From positions 1-5,466 of the forward strand of contig JAUPWC010000183.1 in the NCBI GenBank assembly GCA_030916665.1: a stretch of DNA of 5,466 nucleotides. Reading direction: 5' to 3'. Both the position numbers and the translations under genes were made by a program. The notes below the pieces were generated by a model. The model was not told where the DNA came from and did no database searches. It was given only the letters and a program-made list of their open reading frames with translations. Positions 1 to 5,376 of this stretch are shown one piece after another. Within the stretch, counting starts at the first letter, position 1; the number at the start of each line of letters is the position of its first letter. Origin of the DNA: Verrucomicrobiota bacterium. GTDB taxonomy: Bacteria; Verrucomicrobiota; Verrucomicrobiia; Opitutales; Opitutaceae.

Positions 1-1
1 C

Positions 2-217
2 ACCCCGCTGACCGTGCGCAAGGCCACGCCGCACAAATCCATCCGCATCCTCTGGGGCGATGAAACACTGCTCAGCGTGAATTTCTGGCCAAAGGGCCCG
101 CTCAAGTGCCAGGTCGTGCCGCAGCACGGCAAGCTCCCCACGCCCGAAGCCGCCGAAAAGATGAAGGCCTATTGGGGCGAGAAACTCGACGCCCTCGGCG
201 CCTACCTCGAAAAGTGA
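2..217 (+). CDS. C-terminal end of an SRPBCC (AHSA1-like) domain protein, cut by the window edge
   Basis: The frame is open from the first bases of the window and ends at TGA 215-217, so about 71 C-terminal residues are visible and the true start lies upstream. A GTG at 14 is available but is unlikely to be the start, because coding sequence continues through it. The residues TVRKATPHKSIRILW, a strand ending in VNFWPKG, then QHGKLP and a closing amphipathic helix (AAEKMKAYWGEKLDALGAYL) look like the last strands and long C-terminal helix of an SRPBCC/START-type fold. From memory, proteins with this ending often carry an N-terminal DUF4287 domain; that part is not visible here. No ligand or reaction can be assigned. 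Its stop codon overlaps the GTG start of the next gene (GTGA at 214-217), which suggests translational coupling. The family call is moderate and rests on pattern recognition only. Confidence 0.6.
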   Translation, partial: TPLTVRKATPHKSIRILWGDETLLSVNFWPKGPLKCQVVPQHGKLPTPEAAEKMKAYWGEKLDALGAYLEK

Positions 218-888
218 GGCGGTTGCTCCTGTTGCTCTCGGGCCTGTTTCTGCTCGCCCCGGCGCAGGAGGTCCAGCAGCACGGCCCGGTCTTCGAGCAG
301 GGGATGCGCGACACTTTCTTCGAGGGCTACCGCCCCGCCGACTACACGCAGCGCTAGGACATCCCGGCCTCGGCCAACAGCCGTCACGGCGGCGTGCCGG
401 TGAACCCGAAGTTCTGCAAGCACGGCACCGCCGTGGACCTCGGCGACGCGTTGCGACAGCTCGACATCAACGAACCCTTCACACTGGTCATCGGTTTCTG
501 GCAGCAGGAGGGCGGGCACAAACGCGTGGTCAATCTGCTCGCGCCCGAAATATCCCCCGAATTGTGGCGCAAACTCTGGGGGCCAGTGACGCGCCAGGAG
601 CTGCTCGAACTCGACCGCCTCATCAAGGATTCCAAGCTGCCGCTCCAGGATCTCACTCCTCCGCGAGGCGCTCCGCCTGAAGAACCGTCCGCCTTCAGCC
701 AGGCCGTCATCCGGCTGAACCCCAAGATCGGCTCCGACGGCCAGCGCCGCCTGCAATGCTCGATCCGCTTCCGCGACGTGTTCAAACAGTTGGCCCCGGA
801 CGCCAACCCGGCTCCGCAGGCGCGGCCTGCCTTGTGGGACGCGGAATTCCCCGGCCCGATCCCCTCGCCGCCACGCGCCCGAAACTGA
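214..888 (+). pseudogene. Interrupted gene for a secreted protein of unknown function (in-frame TAG)
   Basis: Reading from GTG 214 in one frame gives a 224-codon gene ending at TGA 886-888, broken by TAG at 355-357 (codon 48). The first part encodes a typical signal peptide (MRRLLLLLSGLFLLAPAQE), then a segment containing YRPADYTQR. After the stop the same frame continues with DIPASANSRHGG, KHGTAVDLGDALRQ, EPFTLVIGFWQQ, LWRKLWGPVTRQELLELDRLIKD and FSQAVIRLNPKIGSDGQRRLQCSIRF, all with coding character. The TAG is one base from TGG (Trp), so YTQRWDIP is the likely ancestral reading. A second defect is probable at about 650-693: the proline-rich LTPPRGAPPEEPS is read there, while the +1 frame gives a plausible helix, LLREALRLKNRPP. 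I do not know a function. Restart at GTG 394 or 400 would give a protein without the signal peptide. Sequencing error is a real alternative to decay. Confidence 0.7.
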
Positions 889-898
889 CCGGGGTCAG
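885..898. repeat. Short perfect palindrome holding both convergent stop codons
   Basis: CTGACC (885-890) and GGTCAG (893-898) form a perfect 6-bp inverted repeat. It contains the TGA of the plus-strand gene (886-888) and the TGA of the minus-strand gene (897-895). Only 6 bases separate the two stops. There is no T-run on either side, so it is at best a weak bidirectional stop for transcription, and it may simply follow from two similar gene ends facing each other. Confidence 0.3.
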
Positions 899-1464
899 AC
901 GGAATCGGCCAGCCGCCGTTCCTTGGCCACGAGCCATAGCAGCTCGCCGGCATCATCGAGCACCGGCAGAATGCGGACATCCGCGCGGTATGACGTGCCG
1001 TCCTTGTGATAATTGACCAGCGTTTCTCGACAGGCCCGCCGCGCGCGCAAGGCGGCCCGGATGCGGTCCACCGCCGCCGGGTCCGTGTCGGGGCCCTGCA
1101 GGATTTGGCCGGGTTTGCGGCCGCGCAGCTCTTCCAGCGTGTAGCCGCACATGTCGGTAAAGGCCGGATTGACCCACTCCAGCAGACCAACGGCGTTTGC
1201 CACCACGAGGGCCTCGGGTTCCGGCGGAGTGGCCGGAGCGGGAAGATGGCCGAGGATTTTGGATTTCAACCCGGCCGGAACGGACAGCTCAGCCGAGACC
1301 GCCGCCGACGTCATCGTCAGGGACACCACCTCCTGCAAAACGACCACCAAGGTCCGCAGTTCCCCATTGGATTCCATCAACACGTCAAAGGCCTCGCGAT
1401 CCGCCGAAGGCATTTCACCGGAGGCATATAGCGTGGCCCGGTCTTGGAGATTGTCTGCAAGCAT
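895..1464 (-). CDS. Small soluble protein: anti-sigma-like N-terminus plus LOV-related PAS domain
   Basis: The protein has 189 residues from ATG 1464; no membrane segment or signal peptide is visible, so it should be cytoplasmic. Residues 8-72 (RATLYASGEMPSADREAFDVL, then ELRTLVVVLQEV and SVPAGLKSKIL) follow the layout of RskA-type anti-sigma domains, but the zinc-binding HxxxCxxC is absent. Residues about 85-183 are a PAS domain: WVNPAFTDMCGYTLEELRG, QGPDTDP (123-129), NYHKDG (151-156), and a closing strand LLWLVAKERR. The QGPDTD and NYxKDG motifs are typical of LOV-like PAS domains, but the GRNCRFLQ region reads GRKPGQILQ, so the flavin-reactive Cys is missing. It probably senses a ligand, redox state or partner rather than light. 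A longer start at TTG 1500 is possible, but those bases also resemble a -35 box. There is no output domain and no sigma factor gene nearby, so the partner is unknown. Confidence 0.75.
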   Translation of the reverse strand: MLADNLQDRATLYASGEMPSADREAFDVLMESNGELRTLVVVLQEVVSLTMTSAAVSAELSVPAGLKSKILGHLPAPATPPEPEALVVANAVGLLEWVNPAFTDMCGYTLEELRGRKPGQILQGPDTDPAAVDRIRAALRARRACRETLVNYHKDGTSYRADVRILPVLDDAGELLWLVAKERRLADSV

Positions 1465-1474
1465 AGATGAGTGG

Positions 1475-1500
1475 TTTATGCTGCTACGTCTGTCAGTCAA
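1475..1500 (-). promoter_or_regulatory. Weak sigma-70-like promoter candidate for the PAS gene
   Basis: On the minus strand, TTGACT (1500-1495) matches five of six -35 bases. It is followed by CATAAA (1480-1475), four of six -10 bases, but with only a 14-base spacer; TAAACC (1478-1473) gives a 16-base spacer and a poorer match. The preceding gene ends in a strong terminator, so the PAS gene needs its own promoter in this 113-base gap. This is the only candidate I see. Confidence 0.25.
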
Positions 1501-1524
1501 AGCCGGATGCCCCGATGACGCCCC

Positions 1525-1557
1525 AAAAAAGGCCCCGCGACCTTGCGGTGCGGGGCC
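1525..1557 (-). terminator. Intrinsic terminator of the VPDSG-CTERM gene
   Basis: The perfect 8-bp stem GGCCCCGC (1531-1538) / GCGGGGCC (1550-1557) has an 11-base loop. Reading the minus strand, it is followed directly by TTTTTT (1530-1525). It starts 20 bases after the stop of the minus-strand exported-protein gene (stop at 1580-1578), which is the usual place. It insulates the downstream PAS gene from read-through. Confidence 0.88.
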
Positions 1558-1577
1558 CGGAATGGAAACAGGCTGCT

Positions 1578-2156
1578 TCAGCGCCGCATCGACTTGCGGA
1601 CACCAGCCAAGGCCAGCAGGCCCATGGCCCCTAGCACGGCGGTTGAACCGGTATCGGGCACACCCGGCGGATTGTTGGTTCCCTTCACGTTGGTGAAGGA
1701 GAAATTCAGGTCGTCATAGTCCCGATCGCCACCGCCGTAAAGATCTTCGAAACCGACATAGGTTTCGCTCGCCGAGAAGGCATCGTCGACCACGGCGTGC
1801 GCCAGACCATCCGCATTACGCGAGGCGGGGCCGCTATAGAAATTGTCACCGGTGTTGACCACATTGATGCGGAAGATGAGCTCCGTGCCAGCCGTGAAGC
1901 TGCCGAGGTTGACCGTGCTTCCGATAAGTGAAGCGTGATTATTGAAAATCACGCCGATGCCGTTGGTCGGTGAATCGAGGTAGAGCAGGTTTGTGTAACC
2001 GGCGGTGTGGCCGAGGAATTTGGCGACGACTTCACCGTCGCTGGCGACGATCACGCTGCCGCCGAGGATCGGAACGGCGTGTGCCACGGGGAGAAGCAGT
2101 GCCAGCAAGCCGCCACCGATGGAGGTTTTGAGGATCTTACTAAGGATAGCTTTCAT
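1578..2156 (-). CDS. VPDSG-CTERM surface protein with a DUF4114-like motif
   Basis: The protein has 192 residues. ATG 2156 is chosen because it opens a clear signal peptide (MKAILSKILK, a hydrophobic core, then AHA|V, cleavage near residue 27); the frame stays open further upstream to 2318 but does not look like protein. The mature part is glycine- and asparagine-rich and beta-like, with GFEDLYGGGDRDYDDLNF at 135-152, the acidic signature I associate with DUF4114 and probably a calcium site. The C-terminus is a sorting signal: VPDTGST (166-172), a hydrophobic helix (173-185) and basic RKSMRR (187-192). This is the VPDSG variant of PEP-CTERM, known from Verrucomicrobia and processed by a dedicated exosortase (XrtC type), which is not in the window. 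The protein is expected at the cell surface or in extracellular matrix. Its binding target is unknown. It has its own terminator and a sigma-54-like promoter. Confidence 0.9.
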   Translation of the reverse strand: MKAILSKILKTSIGGGLLALLLPVAHAVPILGGSVIVASDGEVVAKFLGHTAGYTNLLYLDSPTNGIGVIFNNHASLIGSTVNLGSFTAGTELIFRINVVNTGDNFYSGPASRNADGLAHAVVDDAFSASETYVGFEDLYGGGDRDYDDLNFSFTNVKGTNNPPGVPDTGSTAVLGAMGLLALAGVRKSMRR

Positions 2157-2161
2157 GGGGA

Positions 2162-2185
2162 ATGCCAAGGTACAGCAATTGGCAT
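2162..2185. repeat. Inverted repeat directly before the VPDSG-CTERM start
   Basis: ATGCCAA (2162-2168) and TTGGCAT (2179-2185) are perfect 7-bp arms around a 10-base spacer. The repeat begins 5 bases upstream of the start codon and overlaps the sigma-54 candidate. It could be an operator, or a leader hairpin if transcription starts further upstream. On the plus strand a T6 run (2189-2194) follows, but no plus-strand gene needs a terminator here. Confidence 0.5.
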
Positions 2186-2189
2186 GCCT
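2174..2189 (-). promoter_or_regulatory. Putative sigma-54 (-24/-12) promoter of the VPDSG-CTERM gene
   Basis: The minus strand reads AGGCATGCCAATTGCT (2189 to 2174). Against the consensus TGGCACGNNNNTTGCW it keeps GGCA, the following G and TTGCT, with the required GG-N10-GC spacing (GG at 2188-2187, GC at 2176-2175). The predicted start, about 12 bases on, is near 2163, leaving a leader of only about 7 bases before ATG 2156. That short leader fits the lack of a Shine-Dalgarno sequence but is unusual. From established work on PEP-CTERM systems in Zoogloea, RpoN and the PrsK/PrsR pair control such genes; transfer of that scheme to this organism is an inference. Confidence 0.45.
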
Positions 2190-2257
2190 TTTTTCACCGC
2201 GTCTCGCCTGAAGACGCAAGATACTCACCAAAAATAAATTAGGTCTTTTGAATAAAT

Positions 2258-2293
2258 ACGAAGCGAATGCCCCACGATTCTCACGAAAGCGAA
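2258..2293. repeat. Direct repeat pair, possible activator sites
   Basis: ACGAAGCGAA (2258-2267) recurs as ACGAAAGCGAA (2283-2293), 25 bases apart start to start. The pair lies 95-130 bases upstream of the transcription start predicted from the sigma-54 candidate, a usual distance for enhancer-binding protein sites. The rest of the 2157-2345 gap is AT-rich around 2230-2258 and has no other clear signal. Two short copies could arise by chance. Confidence 0.3.
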
Positions 2294-2345
2294 GTGTGTA
2301 AGCAAAACCGACGGTCACTCCGATCTTCTTTGGGGTTGAGCTACG

Positions 2346-3572
2346 TCAGGAGACAGCCGGGGCGGCCTTCCGTCCGCCGAAGCCCAGCGCCTCCTTGATC
2401 CAGCTCCAGGCGCGGCGCAGGCCGACCTCGCAGGTGCCGGTGATGTGGTAGGTGCGGGCGAAGAGCTCCTCGTGCCCGAGGTAGCGCGGCGGCAGCAGCA
2501 GCAGCGTGCGGTTCTTGTCCGCCTTCGGATCGTGCCCGAGCACTTCGGAATAAAACACGCCCTTGCCGACCACGAGCCCCTCGCGCGGCACCGGCACCTC
2601 GCGCACCGGCAGCACGAGCCACGGCCGGAACTTGAGCGTGAGCGCGCCATCGGCGGCCTGATTGAGGCGGCCGTAGGTGCGGGCCGGCACGCCCTCGAAT
2701 TCGGAACCGGTGAACACCTTGTTGCCGTCGGCGTAGAGCTTGAAGCGCTTGCGGCGCACCGTGAAGAAATCCCAGCAGAACACCGAGCCGAACACCATCA
2801 GGCGGAACGCCCAGCCCGCGGTGAAATACGCCAGAATAATGATCAGCACCGACAGCGTCGCTCCCACCACCGGGTCGATCCACGCCGTTGCCGTCACAAG
2901 GCCGAGCAGCGAGGTGCGCATGCCCTTCAGCACCGCGTCGATCGCACCCCAGGGGCTGATCAGGATGAGCACGTTGATCGCATGCGAAGTGAGCCAGACC
3001 ACGCCGAACACGACCACCGACAACGGGACCATCAGCAGGCTCAGCAACCAGCCGGTATCGATGGCCGCGACCGGCAGCATCGCCAGCCCGCCCGTGTGGA
3101 TCACCACCATGTCGCCGAGCCCGGTGGAATCCATGATAAGCTTAGAACCGAACGTGACGAGCGACGGGATGACCGCGCCGGCGGCGACGAGACCGCTGGC
3201 CTTGTTCTCGATGGTTTCCAGGATATCGAGCGGTTTCTTCCAGCCCGGCGGAAGGGCCGCCCCCGCCGCATCCTTGGCGGCCACGGCGCCCACGGCCAGA
3301 ATGCCGACCGCCCAAAAAGCCGGGTTGGCAAACCACGGCAGGTTGGCCTTCTTTTCCGGCGTGTCCGCCTGGAAATACTGGTAGGCCCCGACCGCGCTCA
3401 CGCCCAGCAGCGGCGAGATGGCGATGCCCGTGATCTGGGTGGCCATGGCCGCCAGCTCGAGGCCGGGGGTCTTCACCGCCTTGGCCTCCGGCTTGGCCGA
3501 CTGCGCGAGCAGCGGCAGGCTCAACAGGGTCAGACCCAGCGCGAGGGCGATCAGCGAAGCGGAGCGTTTCAT
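2346..3572 (-). CDS. Polytopic membrane protein with a C-terminal soluble domain, function unknown
   Basis: The protein has 408 residues from ATG 3572, chosen because MKRSASLIALALGLTLLSLP starts a signal peptide or first membrane helix; the frame extends to 3686 but that part is arginine-rich and overlaps the intergenic hairpins. Hydrophobic segments lie at about 4-23, 41-64, 84-104, 127-146, 155-172, 175-195, 196-208 and 222-262 (probably two). The motifs ADTPEKKANLPWFANPAFW (69-87) and GWKKPLDILETIENKASGLV (110-129) look family-specific. After WDFFTVRRKRFKLY (267-280) comes a hydrophilic domain of about 130 residues, with LTLKFRPWLVLPVREV and RTLLLLPPRYLGHEEL. I do not recognise an enzyme motif; a distant likeness to DUF4126 in residues 40-140 is only an impression. 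It lies 127 bases downstream of the phytase gene on the same strand, but terminator-like hairpins lie between them, so co-transcription is uncertain. Confidence 0.82.
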   Translation of the reverse strand: MKRSASLIALALGLTLLSLPLLAQSAKPEAKAVKTPGLELAAMATQITGIAISPLLGVSAVGAYQYFQADTPEKKANLPWFANPAFWAVGILAVGAVAAKDAAGAALPPGWKKPLDILETIENKASGLVAAGAVIPSLVTFGSKLIMDSTGLGDMVVIHTGGLAMLPVAAIDTGWLLSLLMVPLSVVVFGVVWLTSHAINVLILISPWGAIDAVLKGMRTSLLGLVTATAWIDPVVGATLSVLIIILAYFTAGWAFRLMVFGSVFCWDFFTVRRKRFKLYADGNKVFTGSEFEGVPARTYGRLNQAADGALTLKFRPWLVLPVREVPVPREGLVVGKGVFYSEVLGHDPKADKNRTLLLLPPRYLGHEELFARTYHITGTCEVGLRRAWSWIKEALGFGGRKAAPAVS

Positions 3573-3604
3573 GCCGCGAACCCTAGGCGTCCGCGGCCTT
3601 TTTG

Positions 3605-3623
3605 AAAGCCCGCAGATGCGGGC
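3605..3623 (-). terminator. Terminator-like hairpin after the phytase gene
   Basis: GCCCGC (3608-3613) and GCGGGC (3618-3623) pair around a 4-base loop. On the minus strand the stem is followed by TTTC, so the U-tract is short. It lies 77 bases after the phytase stop and 33 bases before the start of the membrane-protein gene. It could end or weaken transcription between the two genes. Confidence 0.42.
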
Positions 3624-3629
3624 CTTGGC

Positions 3630-3688
3630 TTGTGGGTCAGCGCGCTTGCGCGCGCCCCAAACCGCGCCCGCGAGCGGGCTGCCCACAA
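3630..3688. repeat. Branched inverted repeat (three-way-junction candidate) downstream of the phytase gene
   Basis: The outer arms TTGTGGG (3630-3636) and CCCACAA (3682-3688) are perfectly complementary. Inside lie two small hairpins: GCGCGC-TT-GCGCGC (3640-3653) and GCCCGC-GA-GCGGGC (3666-3679). All three stems are perfect, giving a compact Y-shaped fold of 59 bases, starting 12 bases after the phytase stop. The inner arm sequence GCCCGC/GCGGGC recurs in the hairpin at 3608-3623. It may protect the transcript 3' end or be a remnant of a dispersed palindromic repeat. Confidence 0.55.
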
Positions 3689-3699
3689 AGTGGCCCGAC

Positions 3700-5355
3700 T
3701 TATTCGAGCCCCGCGGCCTTGGCCAGGTCGGCCCAGGCGTAGAAGTGGAACACCTTGCCCTCGGTCATCGCCACGAAGAGGCCGCCGGGGAAGCCGGGCA
3801 GTTCCACAGGCGTAACGTCGCTGCCGTCGCTCTGGATCGCGGCCACGTCCACCGCCGCGAGCAGCGGGTGGTCGTGCGGCTTGCCGGGGATGCCGGCGCG
3901 CGGGAAGATCTGAAAACGATAGGCCTGCTGGTCGGACACCAGCACATAGCCCCGGCCGCCGGCCTGCGGGTAGATCGAGATCCCCTCGCGGTCGGACGCG
4001 AAACCGGTGGTGCCGAAGAGCGCGAGTTCCTTGTTCGCCTCGGGCGCGTCGGGATCGGCAGCGTATTTGCGCACGCCGAACGTCTCGTCGGAGTAATAGA
4101 CGTAGCCCAGCTCGGCATCCACGCCGATGGCCTCGATCTCGGCCCGGCCGCTGTAGGCGCCGAAGGTGCGCACGAGCGTCATCTTCACCCGGCCGCTGCC
4201 GTCGTCTTCGAGCCGGTATTGCGCGAGGTAGCCCTCGGCCGGGCCGGACTTGCCGCCGACAATCGCGAAGACCGCGCCGTCGTGCGGGCGCTGGTAGAGC
4301 GCCACGCCCATCGGGGCGCGTTCGGGGTCGCCGTCGAACACCACGAGATCACCGCGATCAGCCGCAGCGAGGTCGGGCAGCGTGAACACCCGCAGGCGGC
4401 GCTCCTCGCGCTCGGTGACGACCGCGATGTCCACCCGCTTGCCGCCCAGCGCAAAGCCGGTCACGAGGTCCACGTTGTTCGGACGCTTCAGCCCGGGCAC
4501 GCTGCGCACGATTTTTCCGCCCAGGTCGTAGGCGAGCAGCGCGCCGTCGGTGTTCTTGTCGGTGCCGATCACCAAGCTCTTCGCCAGATCGGCCCGGTTG
4601 ATCCAGATCGCGGGATCGTCCGTGTCGTGCTTGGCCGGCTCGGTGATGACCCGCGGCTGCAAGGCGTTGGTCCGGTAACCCGGGAGCGCGGCCGCGGCCG
4701 GCGATTGCGCGAGCACGCAGGCGGCCTTCACGGCATCGTCGAACGCCTCGTCGTCCGCATCATTCCAGCTGACCTTGTCGCGGAAATAGTCCGCCCAGCG
4801 GAACTCTTGGAAAAAGACGTCCTTTCGTTCCCGGAAGCCGTGCACCTCCATCACGCCCCAGGCGAGGCCACGGAAAGGATCACGCTGCATCGCCAGCAGG
4901 CTGGCGGGCAACGCCGAGGCCGGTTGCGGCCGACCCTGCCCGTCCTTGAGATAGGCGTAGTTGCTCGCCTCCATTCGCGCCCAGAATTCTTCGGACTTGA
5001 GGCCGGACCAGTTCGCGAGGACGTGACCGTAGGCGGTCTTGTCCGCGTGCTTTGATTCGAGGAGCGACCGCAGCGTGTGGTGGCCGTCGGTCAGGTAGGG
5101 CACGCCGCCGGGTCCGATGACCACCGGCACGTCCTTCTTGATCAGGTAGGCCTTCAGCTCGTCCGGCGTCATGGCATCCATCTTGGCCTGCTTGTGGACA
5201 ACCTCGCGCCAACCGTGCGAAAACTGCGTGGGATGCAGCTGGCGCGCGTCAGCCGCGTAGGCAGCCCCGGCCGGGAGATCGGCGCGGAAGGGGACGTGGG
5301 CGGATGCCGTGGCGAAGGCCAGTAACAGCAGGATGAAGGAGCAGGCTTGGTTCAT
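3700..5355 (-). CDS. Secreted ParB/Srx-like domain fused to a beta-propeller phytase
   Basis: The protein has 551 residues from ATG 5355, which opens a signal peptide (MNQACSFILLLLAFATASA|H). Residues about 37-228 look like a ParB/Srx-type domain (PF08857-like): RQLHPTQFSHG, VPVVIGPGGVPYLTDGHH (76-93, with the superfamily's DGHH), and an ending SPAAAALPGY. Residues about 232-545 match the beta-propeller (alkaline) phytase family: DTDDPAIW (244-251), IGTDKNTDG (263-271), NNVDL (293-297), GGKRVDIAVVTERE (304-317), EIEAIGVDAELGYVYYSDE (406-424), DREGISIY (455-462) and GYVLVSDQ (469-476). Enzymes of this family hydrolyse phytate to phosphate with calcium, which fits a secreted phosphate scavenger. 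The two published signature motifs are kept in part (DDPAIW and NNVD intact). The junction at 228-232 is clean, with no stop or frameshift. The role of the ParB-like part outside the cell is unknown; nuclease activity is only suggested for the family. Confidence 0.88.
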   Translation of the reverse strand: MNQACSFILLLLAFATASAHVPFRADLPAGAAYAADARQLHPTQFSHGWREVVHKQAKMDAMTPDELKAYLIKKDVPVVIGPGGVPYLTDGHHTLRSLLESKHADKTAYGHVLANWSGLKSEEFWARMEASNYAYLKDGQGRPQPASALPASLLAMQRDPFRGLAWGVMEVHGFRERKDVFFQEFRWADYFRDKVSWNDADDEAFDDAVKAACVLAQSPAAAALPGYRTNALQPRVITEPAKHDTDDPAIWINRADLAKSLVIGTDKNTDGALLAYDLGGKIVRSVPGLKRPNNVDLVTGFALGGKRVDIAVVTEREERRLRVFTLPDLAAADRGDLVVFDGDPERAPMGVALYQRPHDGAVFAIVGGKSGPAEGYLAQYRLEDDGSGRVKMTLVRTFGAYSGRAEIEAIGVDAELGYVYYSDETFGVRKYAADPDAPEANKELALFGTTGFASDREGISIYPQAGGRGYVLVSDQQAYRFQIFPRAGIPGKPHDHPLLAAVDVAAIQSDGSDVTPVELPGFPGGLFVAMTEGKVFHFYAWADLAKAAGLE

Positions 5356-5376
5356 TCGTCTAAGGTCGCGAGGGAT

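Noticed and set aside
384..1190. Minus-strand open frame (268 codons) crossing the convergent gene ends
   Set aside because: It spans both the plus-strand gene and the PAS gene in a different frame. The composition (Arg, Ser, Cys, Trp-rich) is that of a shadow, and the PAS frame explains the overlap.
2162..2194. Hairpin followed by T6 on the plus strand, as a plus-strand terminator
   Set aside because: No plus-strand gene lies upstream within reach, and the 7-bp stem is AT-containing and separated from the T-run. Its position before the minus-strand start fits an operator or promoter better.
2157..2318. N-terminal extension of the VPDSG-CTERM gene to 2318
   Set aside because: The extra 54 residues would place a basic, cysteine-containing stretch before a clear signal peptide. 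They also cover the AT-rich promoter region.
2445..3605. Long plus-strand open frame (386 codons) opposite the membrane-protein gene
   Set aside because: The product is a run of Arg, His, Gln and Asp-rich sequence, the mirror of hydrophobic codons on the other strand, with no fold signal.
3573..3686. N-terminal extension of the membrane-protein gene to 3686
   Set aside because: The extra 38 residues are arginine- and alanine-rich, overlap the branched inverted repeat and hairpin, and would bury the signal-peptide-like start at 3572.
3418..5055. Long plus-strand open frame (545 codons) opposite the phytase gene
   Set aside because: It is antisense to a gene with a signal peptide and two recognisable domains. 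Its product is rich in Arg, His, Ala and Val with no coherent domain, as expected from a GC-rich complement.
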